NCBI GenBank assembly: GCA_022414725.1
Contig: CM039462.1
Coordinates: 15,446,268-15,510,267, forward strand
Reading direction: 5' to 3'
Source: Microglena sp. YARC
Taxonomy: Eukaryota > Chlorophyta > Chlorophyceae > Chlamydomonadales > Chlamydomonadaceae
DNA length: 64,000 nt
The notes under the pieces are model-generated. The model did no database searches. It was not told where the DNA came from and worked only from the letters and a program-made list of their open reading frames with translations. Shown here piece by piece: positions 11,251 through 23,916 of the stretch. The position numbers and the translations under genes were made by a program. The first letter of the stretch is position 1, and every line of letters starts with the position of its first letter.

Positions 11251-14200
11251 GTGAGGGGCGTGCATGCGACATGGTTGGGATGCATGGGGCGGGTCTGTTC
11301 CCTGTAGTGCTGCTGTCAGGTGGAGCTGCTTGCGATGATGGTGGCGGTAGTGGTGGTGCTGGGGATATGTGTTTTTTGTGTGTTTGTAGTGCACTAGGTT
11401 GCTTTAGGTTTGGCTAATTAGCCAGCCAGAGGAGCTGCCTAGAAGCTGCTGCTCATAGCTGAAATAAAAGTATTGTATTGCCTAGAGGTGTTGCATGGGG
11501 GTCACATACTAGGATGTTGAGGGAAACACACCATTATATAAAAACAAATGTGAGCATGATGACTCGCACTAACACACTTCCACACACCCAAGCCTACATC
11601 CTCCCTTTATAGCATTTCAGCTAATGCTTTGGATTTTGACATTGCCAAATAGCTCATAGTTTGCAGTCTGCACCTTAGATTTGGCCTGTATTGGGCCTGT
11701 ATTCCAAGAATTCTGATCATAATTTCGGATTGGAAAAGTCGAGGTATGAGTAGGGAAAGGCTGCGTTAGTTAATACTTGTGAATGAATTAAATATGTGAA
11801 TATTAGTTAATATTAGACTGACGAGCCGTCTCACCATAATTTTGAATTTATTTGAAAAACTAATATCAGTTGTTCAAACACTAATATTAGTTGCCGTTCC
11901 CTAGGTATGAGGGATTACCTATGGCTGTTGGTTCCAAATCATCTGCTGAAATGCTATAATGGATATTTTCTTTCTTTAGAGGTTGTATGAACCCCCAGGA
12001 TGCTGTGGATTGGGCTTTATTGCAGTGTTTCTTTTTTCGAGACGCGTCACCATTCCGTCGCCATTTCATCAAATGCTACTCCCCCAGACCCCGCGATATC
12101 GGGATGCGCTGCCCCCCGCCCACCCCCAGGCTCCACGCTTAGTGCTCCGCCATGCAATGGCTACGCAACTATCCTGAAATCAGGGTTGAGTAGCCCAAGT
12201 AGCTGCTCAACCTGGACTACAGAAATCTGAAATACAAAAACACTGCTTTATTGTACCCTTATTGTACCCTGAAATTATAAACACTGCTTTATTGTACCCT
12301 CGGAGCCTCTGTTCTGTGGATCTGTTGTTTTGTGGAAATTTCTGAAATCTCAGTCTTCACAATTTCCAACACAGCGATTGAAGCCTATGGCTATGAGGAA
12401 ACAACCTTAGCAAACCATGTATATTGTAATGTTAATGTTTGTCCTGGGTTGCCGTGTATTACCGGTAATACAAAAAATCAGTTGAGGGAAAAGTGGAATA
12501 AAAGCGTCATATATTTATCAAATCGCATGGGAATTTTTACAGCGTCAACTTTACGAGTAGTAGAACACACATGAATCGTCAAGTAAGCTACAGTGGTACA
12601 TCCACAAGTTTGAATTTGAATTTGAAAATGGTCTTTTTTCAAAAACAAACTGAAAAATCAAATTAAAAACTAAAACATCTGTAGATGTTGTTAGACCCCA
12701 ACCATAAGCCTCAGACTCTCAGAATCCCTTTAGGACATTGTTAAGAAGTTGTCCCCACAATCTGGTCAAGTTCAGACTACTGCCTCCCCCTCTTCAAAAG
12801 AGATAGTCCAGAGTTATCTTTCGCGCGCGTGAACATGGTGTGCTTGCAAAAGCAGTCACTCTCACTGCTTGGGGAGCAGATAGCCTACCCACAATCACAT
12901 GACACCCACCTGCATGGACACCCACCTACATGCATGTGTGCATTTGTGTTTGTGGGTGATTGGTGTGTATGTGTGGGAAGATAATGGTGCCAATGTGTCA
13001 TACACCCACTTGCATGGACATCCTCCAACATGTACGTGTGTGTCCGTGGGTGGTTCTGACAGTGGTGGGTGAGTGTGGGAAGTTGATGGTGTCAATGTGT
13101 CACACACACACGATGTACACGCACCTACATGCATGTGTGTGTATTGTGCCCTTGCATGTGTGTGTGTCCATGCATGTGGGTTTGCATGCGAGACATAGCA
13201 CATGTGTGAGTGTGAATGTGTTAGGATGCATGATGTCCATGCAAGCAAGTGTGTGTCTTGGTGTGCTTGTGTGTATAGATGTGTGTGTGTGCGCGTGTAG
13301 ATGTGTGTGTGTGTTTTGGTGTGTTTGTGTTTGTGTGTGTGCGTCCATGGAGGGAGATGCATTTGTTTCCCCCTCTCATTAGTGAGCTTCACTATGTCTG
13401 ACACAGCTTTCTTGGGTAAGAACTGAAGGAAAGAAAGACCTTCAACCCTAGGAACATCAGGGGATCACTGGCTGGGTCCACATCCAGGAGCTTGACATGC
13501 CTCAGCCTCCCAGGCCCTGGCTCAGAGTAACCAGCAGCTATCCTCTGGCAGGACCTCACGCCAGTCATCTTCGGAAATCTTTCTCGCGTCGAATGCTTCG
13601 ACCTCCTCCTCTGAAGCATCGCTAGATAACTCATTCTCCGATATATCGTTGGCGTCAAATCCCTCCAGTTAGACCTGGGAGCTCGCCGGGACAAGACTCT
13701 TTAGGCCGGCCTGGACTTCGCCCCCGATATTGAGCGTTACAATGAAGCTCCTGCCTTTACCACGCTGCTTTATGACGCCAGGAAACGTCACAGCGCTTGA
13801 GGTCGATGCTATGGGTGCGGCTGATGAACCATCCTGCACAGCTTTGCGCACAGCGTCCGCAAGAACCTCACACAGATTTCCAGGTTTCCAGTCGTTTTTA
13901 GCTAATTGGCCCGCCATAACCGAACTTTGGAGGGTCGGTCCGCGAAAAATTGCAGCTGCGAGAACCCCCTCCCGATTACGGAGGCGAAGATTGCGTACTT
14001 CTTAAGCGGTACAAAGCTTGCGAGGGGGTGTTCGTGACTCAACGCGCCCAAAATGTTAATCGAGGCCCAGCGTACTACCCGTAATACACGCGTATTACCC
14101 GTAATACACGCCCAGGTGGAACATTAACGCCTGGTGGAGTGTGGTACTTAGGGAGCCCTGTCTTACGGCAGTAGGGAACGGGCTGCTACTTTACCTGGGC

Positions 14201-14627
14201 AAAGCTACCATGGCTATTCAAAGCGACCGCGAACACTGAAGTGCCCCCGAGGAGATTCTAACCCGGCACCTACGTCTTTCAAGGAGCTCTGCCATTGAGC
14301 CATTCGTTGAGCAGGGATATATATATATATACGAGGGAGGGGCAAGAAAAAAGCTGCCGTACCGCACCTTCGCTTTGGATAGAGCCCATCCTCAAACTAT
14401 GTATACAAATAATTTTTTTTTAGCCAAAAATAAAGTTGTACAAAAGTTAGAGGGGTCCAAAGTTTGTTTCAACCAAAGCGGCCCAAATGTTAACTTTGCG
14501 ATAAATCACGTTTGGGCAACCTCATGAAAGATGTAAGAGCATAACTGGAATGGGCCAGAAAAGATCTTTCGAATGACCCCCATTTTTAGGGGGGGTAGGG
14601 TGAGGTAATCAGGTTTTAGGAGTGAGT

Positions 14628-14658
<31 letters not shown>

Positions 14659-17600
14659 GGAGGGGGGGGTAAAAAAACCTTTTTCCCAACTTTATTTCCC
14701 CGCTCTCTTTGTATAAAACTTCCACAATTCCAACTCCCATCTGAATCGGACACCATATCGAAGGTGCGGTCCAAAATCTGTCTTGCTGCCCCCCCCCTGT
14801 ATATATATATTGTACCCTTATAGGCTTGTATTGGGTAAACAATTGCCTATCAATCAATCAATAAATAAATAAATATTACGCCTTATTACGAGGCGTGAGG
14901 TTGAGTGGGCCAGATCGTTTGCTTGCACTGGGGCCAACCACCAATCAGTACATGTCTTTGGCAATGTCTTGCAATGTTATGTCCTGATAATAATGCTTGC
15001 TTGCTTGCTTGCTGCAATATTGTCTTTCTTTTTCTGAGGATGTGTTGGAAGACCCCTCACGGATGTTGTGGAGCGGGCTTGTCTTCTGCCAACGGTGGCA
15101 TGTTGATGACATTGTATTGTACTGTTATGTGCTGTCAATCCACTGCTGTGTGCTGTTGTTTTGCAATGTTGTGTAATATCAATGCAATGTCTTGCACTGT
15201 TGTGTGCTGTCAATGCACTGTTGTGTGCTGTTGTTATGCAATTTTGTGTAATGTCAATGTTGTGTAATGCAGGCACTGCTGTGTAATATTGTTATGCAAT
15301 GTTGTGTAATGTCAATGCAATGTCTTGCACTTTTGTATGATGTCAATGCACTGTTGTGTGATGTCAATGCAATGTCTTGCACTGTTGTGTAATGCGATGT
15401 CTTGCACTATTTTGTAATGCAGGCACTGCTGTGTAATGTTGTAATGCAATGTTGTGTAATGTCAATGCAATGTCTTGCACTGTTGTGTGATGTCAATGTC
15501 TTGCACTGTTGTGTAATGTCAATGTTGTGTAATGTTGTTCAATGTTTTGTGATGTCACTGCACTGTTGAGTAATGGTAATGCAATGCCTTGCACTGTTAT
15601 GTGATGCCAATGCACTGTTGTGTAATGGTAATGCGATGTCAATGTACTGTAGTGTAATGTCTTGCACTCTGATGTGATGTCAATGCACTGTTGCGTAATG
15701 GTAATGCTATGTCAATGTACTGTTGGGTAATGCCTTGCACTGCTATGTGATGTCAATGCACTGTTGTGTAATGGTAATGCGATGTCAATGTACTGTTGTG
15801 TAATGTCTTGCACTCTTATGTAATGTCAATGCACTGTTGCGTAATGGTAATGCGATGTCAATGTACTGTTGTGTAATGTCTTGCACTCTTATGTAATGTC
15901 AATGCACTGTTGCGTAATGCAGGCACTGCTGCTTGCTCCAACAAGGGAGCTAGCAATTCAAAGTGAGCAGGTGATCAGCAAAGTGGCTGCTTGCATGCCT
16001 GCTCCTGCTCCCTCAACCGCAGTTTTTGTTGGGGGGCTCTCCATTGTAGATGATGAAAAGAGACTCCGAAGGTCAGTGGAAGATTCTGTATTTCAGATTT
16101 CTGGCCAGGCTGAGTAGCTACTTGGGCTACTTAAGCTTGGTTTCAGGATTGTTGCACAGCCATCGCATGGCGTTTTTTCTTGGGGACTTCTCCATATATA
16201 TTCGGAGTCTCTTCTCATGGACGTTGAGAAGAGACTCCAAAGGTCAGAGGGCGGAATGTGGGTGGATTGGTTTCCTGTTGTGCGGTTGTCTAGTGGAGCT
16301 GCTCGTCATGATGGTGGTGGTGGTGGTGGTGGTGGTGGTGATATGTGTTTTGTTGTATGTGTTTTGTGAATTTGTGGGAGAGTGTGTGTGTTAGATTTTG
16401 TTTGCTCCCTCAAGCAGTTTTTGTTGGGGACCTCTCCATTGTGAATGATGAGAAAAGACTCCGAAGGCCAGTAGTGGGCACCAGGGTGATTTATCGCGAA
16501 GTTCAGATTTGGGCCGCTTTGGGTCGAAATAATTCTACTTATTTACTTTCTGTTAGACTTTATTTTGGGTAAAAAAGAAAAAAGTTGTTATCCTATCCTG
16601 AGTACAAGCTCTATTTAAAGCGAAGATGAGGTCGGCAGCTTTTTTCTCCCCCCCCCCCACCCCCACCCCCACCCCCTCAGTGGGTACTGTTTCTTTTTGG
16701 GGCTACTGATGGCAGTTTCCAACCAGCTTCATTGGCCAGCCAGTGCGTCAATCCCATAGCTGTCAGCTGCATTAGAATGCAAGTAATGTCAGCTTCCTGT
16801 TGCATTACCTAGCTTCAGGTTGGCTCAAGGGCGCAGAAAGGGAGCTATCTATAAGCTGTATGGTATAGCCAAAAAAGGAAACAGTGGTAGTGGGAATAGA
16901 GAGCACTGGATCAGTTTTTGTTTGTGTGAGGCGGTACAAATTGAGCGCCTTGGTGCAACCCCAGTGCGATGCGCTGCCCCCTGAACCCCGTTGCTCCGTG
17001 CTTCGCGCTCTGCCCTGTACTGTGCTGCGACACAATCCTGAACTCAGGCTCGCGCCGCAACTTTTGCTACACTGTTGGACCTTCAGAAAGCTGAAATAAA
17101 AAGACATTGTCCTCGTCCCCATGTTGTTCCACATTGCTGTTGGTACATGCACATTTTTGACATATTCTCAGTTTGGGACTGGCACGTTTTTTTATGGATT
17201 TCACAGGTTAGCACGAACATTTTGGCAGTGAAGTGTGTGTTTACACATACGTTTGGGGTGGGGCATATTTGTGTGCCACAGAACATCTCAGAGGGCTTTG
17301 AGCAATTTGTTTCCAGTTAAGATTCATTGGTTAAAGCCTCCTCCATGGACAGCGTCCTTGTAGCTTTTTATTGCTTTTTAGGGCCACTTAGGGCTTTTTA
17401 TTGGGGTTTCATACAGCGTCAATTGAGGCAAAAACGGGGTCCAAAGTAGCGAAAGCTATGTAACGAAGTGGGAAAGAAAATCTCTTGCTTTGAACAGCCC
17501 TGACCTCATCATCCCCAGGTTTAATCACATTGCTGTTGGTACGCGCACATTTTTTTATAGATTTCTCAATTTTGGGGGGGGGGGGCATATTTGTGTGCCA

Positions 17601-20600
17601 CGTAACCTCTCCGCTTTGAACACCCCTGCCCTCATTATCCCCATGTTGTGTCACATTGCTGTTGCCTGTTGGTACACGCACATTTTTAACAGATTGCTCT
17701 GTTTTTGACATACACGTGTGCATTTTCCCTGGATTTCACAGGTCGTTGCACGCACATTTTGACAGCGACGTGCGTGTTCACACACACATTTGGGGGGGGG
17801 AGGGGGGGGGGGGCATATTTGTGTGCCACGTAACATCCCAGAGGGATTTGAACGATCCTGCCCTCATTATCCCCAGGTTGTGTCACATTGCTGTTGGTAC
17901 ACCCGGCCGTGTGCTCAGCTTGCTGCAAAGTGGTTCCATAGTAGCAGAGGGCATAGAGATGTTTTTGTGCCACGTAATCTCGCTGAGGGCTTTGAACAAC
18001 CCTGCACTCACCATTCCCAGGTTGTCACATTGCTGTTGGTACATGCACATTTTTGATAGATTTCTCGGTTTTTTACAGACATTTTGGGGGGCATATTTGT
18101 GTGCCACATAACCTCGCGGAGGGCTTTGAACAAACCTGCCCTCATCACCCCAGGTTGTGTCACATTGCTGTTGGTACACCCGGCCGTGTACTCAGCTTGC
18201 TGCAAAGTGGTTCTATGGTAGCGGAGGGCATCAAGATGTTTGTGTTGGATGAAGCAGATGCGCTGTTGTCCGAAAGCTTCTACTCCGATGTCACTTTTAT
18301 CTACGACCAAATGCCAAGGAGAAAACAGGTGGGTTGTTACTTCGGACTGGGGTGTCAGCAACTCCAGCAACCATAACAATGTATTTCCAACTCCAGCAAT
18401 TTATAATTCCAGCAACTCCAGCAAGTTCAGCAACCATAAATAATGTATTTGAAGGTACAATATAATGTGTGCAATGGAATCTGATGATTTAAAGTTTGTG
18501 TTGGCATCTGATCTACAACAAATGTGGAGGAGGCAGCATGTGGGTGCTTATTTCCACTGTCTATATTTTAGGCTAAGCGTAGCAGCTTCCACCCAGCTCC
18601 ATGCGCCAGTGTCTGAGTCGAGCTCATAGATTATAGCTACATTGGAATGCCTGCCGTGGTAGATTTCAGACGCATTAGCTAGCTTCATGTTTGGTTCAAG
18701 GGTGGGTGAATGGAGCTGTGGCCAAACAAGTCCTAGGCTCGTCGCAAGCAACGGGGAATATTGTGGATAGTGTTGGCTATCGAAGCGACAGGTAGCACCG
18801 GAATCGAGCGGATTGAACCAGAGTTCGCGACAGGGCCAAGGGCCAGTAAGGCCCAGGGTTGGAATGTGCGGACGAACAAGCAGACAATCGGACAACGGGG
18901 TGACTCTGGAGGCCTCCGCCCCTCAAAAGGGGGAGCTGTAGCCAAAACAAGAAACAATGGTAATTTTTGACCTGTGTGTCAGCAACTCACCCATGAAAAA
19001 TGAATATATAAAACATAATATATTTAGGGATATCGCACTGGTCCCCAAGATTATCCCACGATATATCATACGATATCATACAATGCATTGAACGATACAT
19101 TGATATATTGTACGATATGTCATTTGATGCATCTAAAAGATATTGTACTTGACAACCCGCTTGACAACCCTTAATATATTTAAATATATTATATGATTTG
19201 TGTGACGGCGTCTTATGGTGTAATTTTTGTGTTGGCATGTGATCATATCATCATATGTGTTTCAGGGAGTAGCCAGATACCATACCGACACAAACATTTA
19301 ACAGTTTGATGATTTGACTTTTGCCTTTGGACACAACCTGATTCGCCGTTAAAGTGAGACCAAAGAATCGGTAGGCAATGTCCCCCCCCCACACACACCC
19401 TCTGTCACACCGATCCACCCGGGTTCGATTTCGCATTACCCCCTCAGGTAGCTGAATGCCATTCTCTTCGTCGCCAGACGGCCGAATCAAAAAAGTAAAG
19501 AAGAGCGATAGTTAGTTTTAGGGCCTTTTCAAGTCTCAGTGTAGCAGAAGATTTGGCCAAAACGGGGTCCCAGGTAGTGGTCGCTATAGGTAGCAAGTGG
19601 GGAAAAACCTTGCATCAACATACAAATTATTTACTGCTGCAAAGGGATTGTACTTCTGTTTTTCAGACAAAGTAAGAGCGGGTGCAAGTCAACAATTTAT
19701 AAGAAGCTAGGGGGTGTCTAGTCGGATGGTAGATATCAAAATATGACGTTCCTGTTCAACCAATCCTAGCTACTTCAAACTGGAGCCCTGTACCAACACA
19801 TACAGGGACCGGCATATCACATGATGTTGACCGATGGCGAATATGATATCATTTGATATCATACAAATTGCATCATATGATATTGTAAATATATGGTAAT
19901 TTTAGCCTAGTCAGACTGCCAGCGTTATATGATATCATATGATGACATGATATAATATGATATCATATTGCCGTTCCCTACATATAACATTTCAGAACCA
20001 AGAAACCCAACGAAACTATCCATATACTTATCAGCGCCACCAGTTGGTGGTTGGCCCCAGTGCAAGCAAACAGGCTGGCCCCCTCACCCTCTCGCCTCGT
20101 TATGAGGGGTACTGTTTTTTGTTTGTTTATTTCAGTGCCCTATCAATCCAAGTGGTTGATTTCACCAAATTTAGTTTCTCCTTCAAATTAGTAGGCAGGC
20201 GGAGGGTGCAAAAACTAACTATTTGTAAGCATCACGTTTGATACTTACCCGCATGGGCTAGGCCAACGGACAAGCAACAACACGCACGTTTTTTTCGACC
20301 ATGCCTCGCCATTCCGGTGCTGCATGGCGACGCATGGGTGTGGCTAAACTAGTCAGAACTGAGGCTTAGCGCTCCGCAGAGTTCAGTGGGGCAGCACGCC
20401 GCACTTGGATCAAACCGAGTCACTAAATTTGCGCCGCATCGCATGAAAAGAAAGATGTGGCATCACATCGAATTGCAGCATCGCTTATTTACCTACACAG
20501 GTCATGGCATTATCAGCCACGTGCACAGCAAATTGCAGCATTACTTATTTCCCTATCATGGCTTTCTCAGCCACGTACGCATCGAAGTGCAGCATCACCT

Positions 20601-23600
20601 ATTTCATTACCCAGGTCATGGCCTTCTCAGCCACAGAAACATCAAATTGCAGCATCACTTATATATATACCCAGGTCATGGCATTCTCAGCCACGTGCAC
20701 ATCAAATTGCAGCATCGCTTATTTCCCTATCATGGCCTTCTCAGCCACGTACGCATCAAAGTGCAGCATCACCTATTTCATTACCCAGGTCATGGCATTA
20801 TCAGCCACGTGCACATCAAATTGCAGCATCGCTTATTTCACTATCATGGCCTGAGCCACGTACGAATCAAAGTGCAGCATCACTTATTTCATTACCCAGG
20901 TCACGGCCTTCTCAGCCACGTACACATCAAATTGCAGCATCGATTGTTTCCCTATCATGGCCCTCTCAGCCACGTACGCATCAAAGTGCAGCATCACCTA
21001 TTTCATTACCCAGGTCATGGCCTTCTCAGCCACGTACACATCAAATTGCAGCATCGATTGTTTCCCTATCATGGCCTTCTCAGCCATGTACACATCACAT
21101 TGCAGCATCTCCTATTTCTAGGAAACAGCAACTAATATAAGTGTTTGAAAAACTAATATTAACTAATATTATTATTATGTCACAATAATATTAGTTTTTC
21201 AGATAAAAAATGGGAAATCCTGGTGAGACAGCTCGTTAGTCTAATATTAACTGACATTCACTAATATCATTAATTTACTCATATTAACTAACTTAGCCCA
21301 ATCCTACCTATTTCATTACCCAGGTCATGGCCTTCTCAGCCACGTACTCATCAAATTGCAGCATCACCTATATATCTACCCAGGTCATGGCCTTCTCAGC
21401 CACGTGCACATCAAATTGCAGCATCGCTTTTTCCCTTATCATGGCATTCTCAGCCATGTACACATCAAATTGCAGCATCACCTATTTCTAGGGAAGAGCA
21501 ACTAATATTAGTGTTTGAAAAACCAATATGAACTAATATTATTATAGTGTCACAATAATATTAGTGTTTTCAAAATCATTAGTTTTTTCAAAAATCCTGG
21601 TGAATCGGCTTGGAGTACAGCATTAACTAACATTTATTTACATGATTAATTCACTCATATCAACTAAATTAGCCTTTCCCTACCTATTTCTCTACCCAGG
21701 TCATGGCCTTCTCAGCCACGTACACAAAGGATCTGCTAGATGATTTAGAGCCCTTGGTGAAGAAGCCTCAGCGTGTCATGCTTTGTGAGGAGACTGTATC
21801 CCTTGTTGGTGAGTTGAGGTAGCTAGTGGTGGTAGTGGTGGCGGTGGTGGTGGGTGGGGGTAGATGGCTAGATGCCTTAGAGCCGTTGGTGAAGAAGGTT
21901 TAGCGTGTGATGCTTTGTAAGGACACTGTGTCCCTTGTTGGTAAGTTGAGATAGAAAGTAGTGGTGGCGGCGGCGGTGGTGGTGGGTGGTGGTAGTGGGT
22001 TGTGGTAGATGGCTACATGACTTAGAGCTGTTGGTGAAGAATGTTCAGCGTACAATGCTTTGTGAGGAAACTGTATTCCTCGTTGGTAATTTGCAATAGA
22101 AAGTGGTGGTGGCGGCGGCGGCGGTAGTGGTGGTAATGGGCGTTGTAGATGGCTATATGACTTATAGCTGTTGGTGAAGAAGGTTCAGTGTGTCATGCCT
22201 TTTGAGGACACTGTGTCCCTTGTGGGTAAGTTGCAATAGAAAGTGGTGGTGGTGGCGGTTGGCGGCGGCAGCTGTGGTGGTGGTAATGGGCGATGGTAAA
22301 TGGCTAGATGACTTAGAGCTGCTGGTGAAGAAGGTTCAGTGTGTCATGCCTTGTGAGGACACTGTGTCCCTTGTGGGTAAGTTGAGATAGAAAGTGGTGG
22401 TGGTGGTAGTGGCGGTGGTAGTGTGTGGTGGTAATAGGTGGTGGCAGGGAGATAGTGGTAATGTGTGGTGGTAATGGGCGGTAATGTGTGGTGGTGGGGA
22501 GATTGTGGTCATGGGCGGTGGTAAGGGGTGGTGGCAAGGAGGTCATAGTAATGGTGGTGTTGACCTTAAGCGGTGGTGGGAGGCGGTAGGTGGGTGGTGG
22601 GGATTGTGGTGATGGTAATAGTGGTGGTGTCGGGTGAGTTTGGCGGTGGTTGGTTGTGGCATTGGTGGTGGTGGTGCCACCGCCACTTCCACTACCACTT
22701 CTACTGCCACTGCCACTACCAAAGCCACCGCCATCGCCACTGGCACTGACACTGACACCGCCACTACCACTGCCACTGCCACCACAACTGCCACGGCTGC
22801 CGCCATCGCCACTGACACTGACACCACAACTGCCACTGCCACCACAACTGCCACCGCCGCCGCCACTTACACTAACGCCGCCAATGCCACTGCCACCACC
22901 ACTGCCACCACAACTGACACTGACACCGCCACTACCACTGCCACTGCCATAACTGACACTGACTCCGCCACTACCACTGCCACAGCCACCGCCACCACAA
23001 CTATCACCGCCACTTCCACTACCACGGCCACTTATACTTGCACCGCAACAGCCATCGCCACTGCCACTGCCACTTGTTCCAACACCTACATCACTACCAC
23101 CACTTCCACTGCCACTTTCACCGCCATATCCACTTCCACCGCCACCGCCACTTATACTTGCACTGCAACTGCCACTGCCACTGCCACTTTTCCACCACCA
23201 CAACTGACTCTGGCACTACCACTGCCACCACTGCTTGTTCCAACTCCGCTACTACTACTGCCACCGCCACCGCCACTTCCACTGCCACCGCCACTTCCAC
23301 TGCCACCGCCACTTATACTTTCACTGCAACTGCCACCGCCACTACCACTGCCACTTGTTCCAACACCTACACAGCTACTACCACTGCCACCGCCACCTTC
23401 ACCGCCACAGCCATTTATACTTGCACCGCAACTGCCACTGCCGCTTTTCCACCATCACCGGCACCGCCACTGCCACTTATTCCAACACCTACACTGCCAC
23501 CACCACCGCCACTAGTTCTACCACTGCCTCCGCCACTGCCACTACCACTGGTACTTCCACTGCCACTGCCACCGCCACTGCCACTTCTACTGCCTCCTCC

Positions 23601-23815
23601 GATGCCACTTCCACCGCCACCGCCACTTGTTCTACCACTGTCCTTGCGTATCTATTTATAATTGTAGAATTAAATGATCACTGTAGCACGAACTCAGGGC
23701 CCCCATCGGTAAAACGATTGTTTGGGGTTCAGTTCAACAATGCTTTTTATTGTTAGCCCTTCCTGTCACGATTGGGCAAGTCCCTTTAGCCTATTTGGCC
23801 TACCTCTGGACTGTA

Positions 23816-23858
<43 letters not shown>

Positions 23859-23881
23859 AACAGACAAACAGACAGACATGC

Positions 23882-23916
<35 letters not shown>

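Noticed and set aside
19395..19460. CCCGGGTTCGATTTCG resembling a tRNA B box
   Set aside because: No A box or acceptor stem at the right spacing; not a tRNA gene.
20386..21140. 249-codon His/Gln-rich frame
   Set aside because: It is the array of exon 4 acceptor copies; the unit length keeps a frame open by chance.
22313..23661. Thr/Ala-rich, Pro/Leu-rich and Gly/Ser-rich frames resembling silk or collagen-like proteins
   Set aside because: Degenerate CCACNG array in helicase intron 4, open on both strands.
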